A stretch of DNA of 5,501 bases from Candidatus Zixiibacteriota bacterium (GTDB lineage Bacteria; Zixibacteria; MSB-5A5; GN15; FEB-12), in contig JAGLXI010000177.1 in NCBI GenBank assembly GCA_023132995.1, forward strand, positions 1-5,501, given 5' to 3'. Numbering within the stretch: the stretch's first letter is position 1; each line of letters starts with the position of its first letter. Shown here piece after piece: positions 1 through 5,501 of this stretch. Made by a program: the position numbers and the translations under genes. Under the pieces are notes generated by a model, which did no database searches, was not told the origin of the DNA, and worked only from the letters and a program-made list of their open reading frames with translations.

Positions 1-2126
1 GCAATGATTATTTCGCGCGCTGGAAATGAAGAGAGCGTGGCCACGGTTATTCTCCAGTCCCATCCCAAAGGCAGGAAAAGCGGTTCCACGGCGCGCCCAA
101 CCGAACCGAGGTAGGAATCCCGAATGTAGGCGCCGGCGCGTTCGTTGGCCACGCGGGCCAACTGTGCCCCACGCTCTAATTCCAGTCGCCGCATGTCGTG
201 GAGGTGATTCAGTATTGCCGGCTCGACAGAGACCGCGTACGCTGACCGGTCTCGCCTTGCCGCCAAGTCTTCGACCGTCTCCGCCTGGGCGAAGTCCGCC
301 ACCGCCAGTTCCGCGCTCCGACGCGCAGATTGAGGCAATCGGCTTAGCCGCTCGTCCAGTTGGGCTTGGATTTGCGACTCACCCGCGGCGAACTCACTCC
401 GGACAGTTGCCGCCTGATCCGCGTGGGCTGCGGCAATCTCCTCGGAATGTGGGTAGTAACTCAAGGCCCAGACTACTATCGTTATGGCGAGAATCACTGT
501 TCCCGCCCTGACAAGGAATGACCGGGCCCGGTAGACAACGCGGATGACGACCGACTTCAGCATGGGCAACTTGTAGGAAGGCATTTCCATCATGAAGGTA
601 CCGCGCTCAGTCTTCAGAACAGTCTTCTGAAGCACAAGCGAGACAACCACGGCCACTACTATGCCCAGCAGGTAAAGAGTCGCCAGCACCAGCCCCTGCA
701 GATTGAACAGACCCAGGTAGGTCCGGTGGGGGATAAAGGCGGCAATCATAATGGCATACACGGGCAGTCGCGCCGAGCAGGTCATCAGCGGCGCCACCAT
801 GATCGTTATGAAGCGCAGTTTCCTATCTTCGATCGTTCGCGTAGCCATAATGCCCGGCACAGCACAGGCAAACGAAGAAAGCATGGGAATGAACGATTTC
901 CCGGACAGGCCGCACCAGCGGAACATGCGGTCGACAATAAACGCCGCCCTGACCATGTACCCGGAATCCTCCAGGATGGCAATAAATAGAAACAGGATGA
1001 CAATCTGCGGGAGAAAGATAAGAACCGAACCTACCCCGCCGATAACTCCATCGGTTACGAGCGAGCACAACGGCCCCTCGATCATCACCGCACCCAAGTA
1101 GGACGCCAGGGCGCCGACCGACCGGTCGATCAGATACATGAACGGCTCCGCTAAACTGAAAACGTACTGGAATACAAACGTCATCATTACCAGCAGCAGG
1201 ACCGGCCCCGCCACGGGATGCAGCAGGACGCGATCCAGCCGCTCCGACCTCGTCGGGCGCTTCAGGCGGCGTTCGGAGACAGCGGACTTGAAAATGCGGG
1301 CCGCCTGCTCAGTCAACGCGCCGGTCTCGGCGACCGACAGCGAGCCGAACCGTTGTTTGATAGCGGCACGTCCGTCATCCAGCAGGCGTCGAGATTCGTC
1401 CGGAGCGTCGACACGGCGGGCAAATTCGCCCAAAAACCTTCTCTCAGCCGGGCCGTTCACGTCAAAGATGACTCTCAAATACTCGGCGCGCGTGCGATGT
1501 CCATCGTCCCAGAACTTCGCCAACCACTCTATCAGCCCTTCGGTGATTTCGTCGTAGCGCTGCTGCACCGGCCTGACGGGATTGTCGACAAGACTCGCGG
1601 CCACTTCCTTCAGGCGTTCAATCCCCCGGCCTCTGTTTCCGACTACCGGCACGACCGGCAAACCGCCAAGCTGTTGTGACAGCTTTTCATGGTCGATCCT
1701 GATCCCGCGGCGCTCGGCCAGATCGATCATATTCAGCGCCACAGCCACGGGACAACCGATCTGCATGACCTGTAGCAGCAAGTAAAGGCTGCGTTGCAGA
1801 TTGGTCGCATCTACAACACAGATCAGCGCCGCCGGGCGCTGCCGGCTGCCGACACCACCAGAGAGGGCCGAAGCCGCGATATACTCATCCGGCGAAAAGG
1901 CCGCCAGAGAGTAGGTACCGGGGACATCCATCAGTTCGTAACGACGGGACTTGTCCTTCCCCACCCGGAACAAGCCGGACACTTTCTCAACGGTGACGCC
2001 GGGGTAATTCCCGACCTTCTGATTGAGGCCGGTGATGGCATTAAAGATTGAGGTCTTACCGCTGTTGGGATTGCCGCAAATGGCTACAATCCGACTACCG
2101 GTCACAGAATCCCTGTCGGTTGTCAT
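1..2126 (-). CDS. feoB: Ferrous iron transport protein B, C-terminus beyond window
   Basis: Inner-membrane Fe(II) transporter with a cytosolic G domain. The frame is open from 2126 to the window edge, giving 708 complete codons and no stop; roughly the last 100 residues are missing. G1 is GNPNSGKTS (residues 18-26), the switch region includes NYPGVTVEK (40-48), G3 is DVPG (67-70), G4 is NMID (132-135), and G5 is probably near VVGNRG (161-166). A helical GDI-like region spans about 170-290. Membrane signatures follow: LIFLPQIVILFLFIAILEDS (369-388), GKSFIPMLSSFACAVPGIMA (409-428) and APLMTCSARLPVYA (445-458), with Cys421 and Cys450 in the gate motifs. The C-terminal GWDWRI and SFPAREII (688-707) are also FeoB hallmarks. 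Residues about 560-665 form an unusually long charged insertion. The start at 2126 has GTGAG seven bases upstream; an in-frame ATG at 2132 would add only two residues and has no spaced ribosome site. It lies 22 bases after feoA, so it is probably cotranscribed. Identity is certain from the motifs; the exact start is likely. Confidence 0.97.
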   Translation of the reverse strand, partial: MTTDRDSVTGSRIVAICGNPNSGKTSIFNAITGLNQKVGNYPGVTVEKVSGLFRVGKDKSRRYELMDVPGTYSLAAFSPDEYIAASALSGGVGSRQRPAALICVVDATNLQRSLYLLLQVMQIGCPVAVALNMIDLAERRGIRIDHEKLSQQLGGLPVVPVVGNRGRGIERLKEVAASLVDNPVRPVQQRYDEITEGLIEWLAKFWDDGHRTRAEYLRVIFDVNGPAERRFLGEFARRVDAPDESRRLLDDGRAAIKQRFGSLSVAETGALTEQAARIFKSAVSERRLKRPTRSERLDRVLLHPVAGPVLLLVMMTFVFQYVFSLAEPFMYLIDRSVGALASYLGAVMIEGPLCSLVTDGVIGGVGSVLIFLPQIVILFLFIAILEDSGYMVRAAFIVDRMFRWCGLSGKSFIPMLSSFACAVPGIMATRTIEDRKLRFITIMVAPLMTCSARLPVYAIMIAAFIPHRTYLGLFNLQGLVLATLYLLGIVVAVVVSLVLQKTVLKTERGTFMMEMPSYKLPMLKSVVIRVVYRARSFLVRAGTVILAITIVVWALSYYPHSEEIAAAHADQAATVRSEFAAGESQIQAQLDERLSRLPQSARRSAELAVADFAQAETVEDLAARRDRSAYAVSVEPAILNHLHDMRRLELERGAQLARVANERAGAYIRDSYLGSVGRAVEPLFLPLGWDWRITVATLSSFPAREIII
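123..449 (-). other. Charged helical (coiled-coil-like) insertion in FeoB
   Basis: This stretch encodes about residues 560-668 of FeoB, between the membrane segment ending VVWALSYYP and the conserved DSYLGSVGRAVEPL / GWDWRI segment. It is rich in Ala, Glu, Gln, Arg and Asp, has no hydrophobic run long enough for a membrane helix, and reads as two or three amphipathic helices (about 562-605, 608-629 and 638-666) broken near Pro600 and Pro637. Enterobacterial FeoB has only a short connection here; FCB-type FeoB proteins often have a longer one ending in 'NSYxGRxGxxIEP'. Its side of the membrane and its role cannot be told from the sequence alone. Confidence 0.7.
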
Positions 2127-2148
2127 GCGCATTCTCACGGCGGGTCGC

Positions 2149-2379
2149 TCAATCCTCTAACTCGACCGCCACCAGGGAGGCCTCGAAACGCCGCAGTGAT
2201 AGGAAACTTGTGCCGATTTTGATTTCGAGCGGATCGCGAAGAGGGGCATCTCTCACGTACAGTAGTGACCGACCCGGCATGATCCCCAGTTCCACGAGTC
2301 GTCTGGCGATAGGGCCGTCGTTGGTGAATCCGACCACTCTCGCTCTCTGCCCGGGTGACATCTTGTCAAGAGAGGTCAT
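2149..2379 (-). CDS. feoA: Ferrous iron transport protein A (FeoA)
   Basis: Small cytosolic SH3-like protein of 76 residues, the usual size for stand-alone FeoA, thought to bind and tune the FeoB transporter. The family pattern is clear: an N-terminal SLDKMSPGQRARVVGF strand pair, then the hallmark GPIARRLVELGIMPG (residues 22-36), a strand with VRDAPLRDPLEIKIG (42-56), and the closing SLRRFEASLVAVEL. The ATG at 2379 is preceded by a strong ribosome site, AAGGGGGAG, ending four bases upstream, which favours it over the internal Met7. It follows the regulator gene by 70 bases with no hairpin terminator visible, and feoB starts 22 bases after its stop, so the three genes are probably one operon. 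No feoC-like gene lies between feoA and feoB. Confidence 0.95.
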   Translation of the reverse strand: MTSLDKMSPGQRARVVGFTNDGPIARRLVELGIMPGRSLLYVRDAPLRDPLEIKIGTSFLSLRRFEASLVAVELED

Positions 2380-2383
2380 CAGG

Positions 2384-2392
2384 CTCCCCCTT
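2384..2392 (-). promoter_or_regulatory. Ribosome binding site of feoA
   Basis: AAGGGGGAG on the minus strand, four bases before the feoA ATG. It is the clearest Shine-Dalgarno sequence in the window and fixes the feoA start. The remaining bases between this site and the regulator's stop (2393-2449) show no hairpin, promoter or other feature that I can support. Confidence 0.75.
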
Positions 2393-2449
2393 GTCCGACA
2401 AACGCGCGGCGGTCTCTGCTGCCCGACCGGTAAGACACAACAATATCAC

Positions 2450-2890
2450 CTAATTCGCCTTTCCCTGGTCACATTCCCGATCCGGGACGCGGCGACAATC
2501 TTCGCATAATCCCTGAATCTCAACCTTGAACCCCTCCAGTGTGAAGCTGTTTTCGCGAGCGGCCTGGGCCAGAATGCCGACAATCCGTTCCACGTTGAAT
2601 TCCAACAGCTTCTTGCACCGCCGGCAGAACAAATGACCATGGGGGGCGGCCGTAGTGCGATCATAGCGAGTGAGGCCATCGCCGATGTTCACTTCCTCTG
2701 CCAAGCCAACCCGGCAGATCAGCTTGAGATTGCGCCAGACAGTGCTGTAGCCTATCGAGTTGTCCTTCTCCCGGACTTTCTGATACAACTCGTCGACAGT
2801 GACATGCCGGCCCAACTCGAAGAAGGAGCGAAAAATCAATTCCCTCTGGGGAGTGACCTTGAAACCTTTTGTCCTCAGAAGCTCTTTCAT
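2450..2890 (-). CDS. Fur-family iron-responsive transcriptional regulator
   Basis: DNA-binding repressor of 146 residues, within the usual Fur range. The N-terminal winged helix runs from LLRTKGFKVTPQRELIFRSF (4-23) to the recognition helix STVWRNLKL (49-57). The C-terminal dimerisation and metal domain has HGHLFCRRCKKLLEF (84-98) and GLCEDC (127-132). By alignment with Fur and PerR the regulatory metal ligands are His29, Asp77, His84, His86 and Glu97; the structural zinc cysteines are Cys89, Cys92, Cys129 and Cys132. Glu97 sits where Fur has Glu and peroxide-sensing PerR has Asp, and feoAB lies directly downstream, so iron sensing is favoured over peroxide sensing. Asp77 is PerR-like. I chose ATG 2890 because the longer in-frame starts (TTG 2935, ATG 2929) overlap the predicted -10 box and operator and would add 13-15 residues foreign to the family. 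The ribosome site is weak. Zur or PerR remain less likely alternatives, so no gene symbol is given. Confidence 0.9.
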   Translation of the reverse strand: MKELLRTKGFKVTPQRELIFRSFFELGRHVTVDELYQKVREKDNSIGYSTVWRNLKLICRVGLAEEVNIGDGLTRYDRTTAAPHGHLFCRRCKKLLEFNVERIVGILAQAARENSFTLEGFKVEIQGLCEDCRRVPDRECDQGKAN

Positions 2891-2892
2891 AC

Positions 2893-2906
2893 CAGGTCTT
2901 GACCTG
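2893..2906 (-). repeat. Perfect dyad just upstream of the regulator start codon
   Basis: CAGGTC, two bases, GACCTG: a perfect 6-2-6 inverted repeat ending two bases before the regulator's ATG. In the mRNA it could form a five-pair hairpin with a four-base loop that would include the only AGG-like ribosome site (in its 5' arm), or at DNA level it could be a small operator. The hairpin is short, so both functions are inference. Confidence 0.5.
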
Positions 2907-2910
2907 CGAC

Positions 2911-2931
2911 AAATGAAAACGACTTTCATTT
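2911..2931 (-). promoter_or_regulatory. Putative Fur-type operator over the transcription start
   Basis: AAATGAAA, five bases (ACGAC), TTTCATTT: a perfect 8-5-8 inverted repeat. Written in the 7-1-7 format its core, TGAAAAC-G-ACTTTCA, agrees with the classical Fur consensus TGATAAT-N-ATTATCA at 10 of 14 specified positions. It starts four bases past the -10 box, so a bound dimer would cover the predicted +1 and block the promoter. A second, offset dyad (TGAAAA, nine bases, TTTTCA; 2914-2934) overlaps it and could allow a second dimer. The adjacent fur-like gene makes autoregulation the natural reading. Confidence 0.75.
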
Positions 2932-2934
2932 TCA

Positions 2935-2962
2935 ATTATGGGTATTTCCGGCGGACTGTCAA
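2935..2962 (-). promoter_or_regulatory. Sigma70-type promoter of the fur-feoAB operon
   Basis: On the minus strand, a perfect -35 TTGACA (2962-2957), a 16-base spacer, and a -10 CATAAT (2940-2935) matching TATAAT at five of six. The start is predicted near 2928, giving a leader of about 38 bases before the regulator's ATG and placing +1 inside the Fur-like operator. It lies just downstream of the peptidase terminator, which fits an independent transcription unit. Confidence 0.75.
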
Positions 2963-2977
2963 GTCTTTTCTGCAAGA

Positions 2978-2995
2978 GAATCGCCGGAATCGCCG
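2978..2995. repeat. Two-copy 9-bp tandem repeat
   Basis: GAATCGCCG occurs twice in direct succession, upstream of the -35 box of the iron operon (about 16-33 bases away). It could be replication slippage or a tandem activator site; nothing else supports a function. Confidence 0.4.
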
Positions 2996-3020
2996 GTGTG
3001 GTCGTATCTCCATGCACAGC

Positions 3021-3051
3021 AATAAAAATAGCCGCCGAGAACGGCGGCTAT
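3021..3051 (-). terminator. Rho-independent terminator after the M6 peptidase gene
   Basis: A perfect 10-bp stem, ATAGCCGCCG / CGGCGGCTAT, with a four-base loop. On the minus strand it is followed directly by a T-rich tract (TTTTTATT, counting the last stem T). It lies 26 bases after the peptidase stop codon and before the iron-operon promoter, so it separates the two transcription units. Confidence 0.9.
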
Positions 3052-3077
3052 GGAAGAGACTTTTCAAATCAACAGGG

Positions 3078-5501
3078 CTATTTCAGAAGTATCATCTTAC
3101 GGCTCTCCGAATCGTCACCCCGGGTAAGCCGGTAGAAGTATACTCCTGTCGCCACCGGTTGGCCGTGACTGTTGGAACCATCCCAGACGACCGAATACTT
3201 GCCGGGAAGCTGCACCCTGTCGACCAGGGTTGTCACTCTCTGCCCTAACATGTTGAACACCGACAGGTTCGTTTTCGGCAGTGATTCACTGGTCGGCCGC
3301 ACCGTGTACGAAATGGTCGTAACCGGATTAAACGGGTTGGGATAGTTCTGGCTCAGGTCGAAGTTCTTGGGCAGTGGTGCGAACACGCGACCGTCGTCGA
3401 TATCGGTGGGAATGCCCCCGAAGAAGTTCATGACGCGCGCGATGAGCGTATCCTTGGTGTAGACCCTGCCGGCGTCCTTCAAGTACTCTATCGGGAAAGT
3501 GAGAAACACACTACTGTGCGTTCCCCGGTATGAGATCCCACAGGTACCACCGCGACTCGTGATGGCGGCCTCTCCCGCCCCGGCCGGAGTGAGGAGTGGT
3601 ATCGGCGTCAGTGACAGCGGGTAATTGTCATACATGTAGTTGGTGCCGTCCCCCACCTCGTTCCCGGCCACACCAGCGAACCTTGGACCCTCGCCGGTCC
3701 CGTCTTCCAGAGTGGCGCCGAGATAGTCGCTCATGAATGCCGGATCAAGAGCGTCAATATCGAGCGCGCCGGAGAGCGTCGAGAGCAGGAGGTTGCCGTC
3801 CTGGTCGAGGTAGTATTTCATGGCGTCAATGTCGCCTGCGTTCAGCACCCCGGAGGCGGGGTCACCGGTATGCCAGAAAACCATCCTATACTTGGCCAGC
3901 TCCTCCCCGGACGGCGTACCATGCGTGCTCTTTGACCAGACGGTATGGGGGATCCGTTGATTGTAAACGGCGTTGACATAGGCTTCCTGGTAGTCCTTAC
4001 CGCGATCGTCATCGACAATCAGCACCTGCGGCGGCCCGAGGTCTACCTCGAATCCAAACGTCGTCGTATAGGTGTCACTGCCCGCGAGAGAACCGACGGA
4101 GTCGCTGGTGATCGTCAGGAAGAACGAATCAATGACAGGGACAAAGTTGGGACTGAGCGTGAACTGAATCGCTTCGGTATTGCTGTACACTTCATCCTTG
4201 AAGACCAGCGCCAGGTCGACCTCGTCCGTTATGAACGTCACGTCCTGATTGGCAGTCGACAGCCTCGCTCGCGCATTGAACGAAACACGCATCAGGTTGG
4301 TGGCAGTAGCGTAGAAACTGATGCTTTCACCGGGGTCGAGGTTTCCGTCACCATTACCCCCCGGTGGCGAGTCATCGAACAGGAACGGGTTATCGCCTGC
4401 CAGGGTCACATAGGGGCGAGACCATTCAATGTCCAGATCAGCATACATGAGCGAGTCACAATCCGATATATCCCACACGCCGATACGACTGGAGATGCCG
4501 TGCGTGACGCCCAGTTCATTTGTTTTCGAGTCGGGCACGCTCATGTCATTGAAGTTGCGATTGTTGGTTCTTCCCGGCCACGGGTCGCTATCGTCACCCT
4601 GACTGCCGGCGAGGGCCAGTTGGTTCTTGCCGTCAGCCTGCTCCAGAGCCACGTAGTACCGGAGGTAATTCGTATTCTGTGGCGGGGCGTCCAGATCCAC
4701 GTGATAGATGCACAGACCTGCTCCCGGCAGAGCGGCGTCGAATCCCACTCGCTGGCGGTTTTCCACAAGCCAGTACTCTCTTGATCCGGTCCGACTATTT
4801 TGCAGTAAGTAGGACACAGGATTGTATTCGATACAAGGGATCTCGGCCTGGAGGAGGTTCTCGGAAACGCGCACGGTACCCCCACCCATAAACCCGATCT
4901 TGGCCTTGCACCAGGCATCGAAATGAGCCGGTATTCTGCCGTTGCCGTTGTAGTTACCGGTGGCCATGATCGTCCAGCAACCGAGTCCCTGTGAAGTCGC
5001 CGGCTCATAGTCAATGTCGTACAGGTCCGGCAGTCCTAAGAAATGGCCGTACTCGTGGCAAATGACACCGATGGGCGATAGTAAGCCGAACTGCTCCTCC
5101 GGGTTCATGGTATAGGCTGAAAACTTGACGTTATCATATTCGACTTCATTGAAGTTCCCCTTGTGCGACCAGATGCCGTACATTCCCGTTTCCGCACCCG
5201 GCCCGGCGTGTATAATGATCAGTCCGTCGCACAGGCCGTCATTGTTCTGGTCGTACACCGAGAAGTCCACTCCATCCATATAGGCGGCGACAAGGGCGTC
5301 CTTGGCCAGCACCCTGCCGTTGGTAAGCCCGTCGTCAGAACCGACATAATAGCTATAGTTTTTTGACATCCGGTACCAGCCGATCACATCGCCGGTCACA
5401 TGAAAGGTGCCGTACGAGGTCTCGAAGTAGTAGTCGGTCATGGACCCGGTTGGGTTCTGCTGCTCTTCGGGGTCGGTTTCCCGATCCGAGAACAGGATGG
5501 A
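3078..5501 (-). CDS. Secreted M6-family metallopeptidase with C-terminal Por/T9SS-type sorting domain, N-terminus beyond window
   Basis: Zinc-dependent extracellular protease of the immune-inhibitor-A (M6) type. The frame is open to the window edge, leaving 807 visible residues; the signal peptide, any propeptide and the start lie outside. An internal ATG at 5441 is not the start, because family-like sequence (NPTGSMTDYYFETSYG) runs across it. Counting from the first visible residue, the catalytic domain covers about 1-360: zinc motif HEYGHFLGLPD (149-159; ligands His149, His153, Asp159, catalytic Glu150) and Met-turn CWTIMA (175-180). The segment DQNNDGLCDG (84-93) resembles a calcium loop. 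A beta-sandwich-like domain begins at GGNGDGNLDPGE (381-392). A Rossmann-like domain starting VLIVDDD runs about 493-696. The last ~98 residues (LPKNFDLSQNYPNPFNP ... GVYFYRL ... KMILLK) are a FlgD-Ig-like/T9SS type A tail, implying outer-membrane export and surface attachment or release. It has its own terminator and no visible link to iron uptake. Substrate unknown. Confidence 0.93.
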   Translation of the reverse strand, partial: SILFSDRETDPEEQQNPTGSMTDYYFETSYGTFHVTGDVIGWYRMSKNYSYYVGSDDGLTNGRVLAKDALVAAYMDGVDFSVYDQNNDGLCDGLIIIHAGPGAETGMYGIWSHKGNFNEVEYDNVKFSAYTMNPEEQFGLLSPIGVICHEYGHFLGLPDLYDIDYEPATSQGLGCWTIMATGNYNGNGRIPAHFDAWCKAKIGFMGGGTVRVSENLLQAEIPCIEYNPVSYLLQNSRTGSREYWLVENRQRVGFDAALPGAGLCIYHVDLDAPPQNTNYLRYYVALEQADGKNQLALAGSQGDDSDPWPGRTNNRNFNDMSVPDSKTNELGVTHGISSRIGVWDISDCDSLMYADLDIEWSRPYVTLAGDNPFLFDDSPPGGNGDGNLDPGESISFYATATNLMRVSFNARARLSTANQDVTFITDEVDLALVFKDEVYSNTEAIQFTLSPNFVPVIDSFFLTITSDSVGSLAGSDTYTTTFGFEVDLGPPQVLIVDDDRGKDYQEAYVNAVYNQRIPHTVWSKSTHGTPSGEELAKYRMVFWHTGDPASGVLNAGDIDAMKYYLDQDGNLLLSTLSGALDIDALDPAFMSDYLGATLEDGTGEGPRFAGVAGNEVGDGTNYMYDNYPLSLTPIPLLTPAGAGEAAITSRGGTCGISYRGTHSSVFLTFPIEYLKDAGRVYTKDTLIARVMNFFGGIPTDIDDGRVFAPLPKNFDLSQNYPNPFNPVTTISYTVRPTSESLPKTNLSVFNMLGQRVTTLVDRVQLPGKYSVVWDGSNSHGQPVATGVYFYRLTRGDDSESRKMILLK

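Noticed and set aside
200..420. Possible frameshift in feoB, because the sequence stops resembling the family here
   Set aside because: Codon-by-codon reading stays open and rejoins conserved FeoB motifs (DSYLG, GWDWRI, SFPARE) in the same frame, so this is an insertion and not a frameshift.
26..2051. Several plus-strand frames of 67 to 161 codons
   Set aside because: They lie wholly antisense to feoB, whose minus frame is continuous and rich in family motifs; their products are Arg/Pro/Ser-rich with no recognisable domains.
2048..2509. 153-codon plus-strand frame across feoA
   Set aside because: It is antisense to feoA, its flanking gaps and the ends of feoB and fur; the product has no domain.
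2891..2935. N-terminal extension of the regulator from TTG 2935 or ATG 2929
   Set aside because: Those starts overlap the -10 box and the operator, the added residues are unlike Fur N-termini, and the sequence from ATG 2890 matches the family start.
2799..3248. 149-codon plus-strand frame spanning the control region
   Set aside because: It runs antisense through the regulator's start, the promoter, the terminator hairpin and the end of the peptidase gene, so it cannot be a conserved gene alongside those features.
3945..4784. 279-codon open frame on the plus strand inside the peptidase gene
   Set aside because: It is antisense to the M6/beta-sandwich region, which has strong family motifs in the minus frame. 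The plus-strand product has no recognisable domain and no ribosome site, and looks like a codon-bias shadow.
1..5501. CRISPR array, tRNA, rRNA, insertion sequence or phage gene
   Set aside because: No regularly spaced repeats, no RNA-gene signatures, no transposase motifs and no terminal inverted repeats were seen on either strand.

Overview
All real genes in this window lie on the minus strand. Reading from high to low coordinates they are: a secreted M6-type metallopeptidase (5' end cut by the window edge), an intrinsic terminator, a regulatory region, and a compact iron gene cluster in the order Fur-family regulator, feoA, feoB (3' end cut by the window edge). Nothing on the plus strand looks like a real gene; the plus-strand frames there are shadows of the minus-strand genes.

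Organism: moderately GC-rich DNA by eye. The peptidase ends in a Por-type (T9SS type A) sorting domain of the 'FDLSQNYPNPFNP ... LGQRV ... GVYFYRL ... KMILLK' style. It also carries a 'VLIVDDD' Rossmann-like domain, of a kind frequent in secreted proteins of the FCB/Bacteroidota-Zixibacteria-KSB1-Marinimicrobia lineages. I infer an uncultured FCB-group bacterium, Zixibacteria-like, with low certainty at phylum level.

Layout: 5501-3078 M6 peptidase; 3051-3021 Rho-independent terminator; 3020-2891 control region with a sigma70-type promoter (TTGACA, 16 bp, CATAAT) whose predicted start falls inside an 8-5-8 inverted repeat resembling a Fur box, followed by a second dyad just ahead of the start codon; 2890-2450 fur-like regulator; 2379-2149 feoA; 2126 to beyond 1 feoB, open through the window edge. 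The 70-base fur-feoA and 22-base feoA-feoB gaps contain no visible terminator, so the three genes probably form one transcript.

How it fits together: FeoB is the inner-membrane G-protein-coupled Fe(II) transporter, FeoA is its small SH3-like partner, and the regulator probably represses its own operon when iron is plentiful. The window therefore appears to hold a self-contained iron-sensing and ferrous-iron-uptake operon with an autoregulatory operator. It is not a wholly new system. The less ordinary points are a roughly 105-residue charged helical insertion in FeoB, a Trp-containing recognition helix in the regulator paired with an atypical operator, and the multi-domain architecture of the peptidase.
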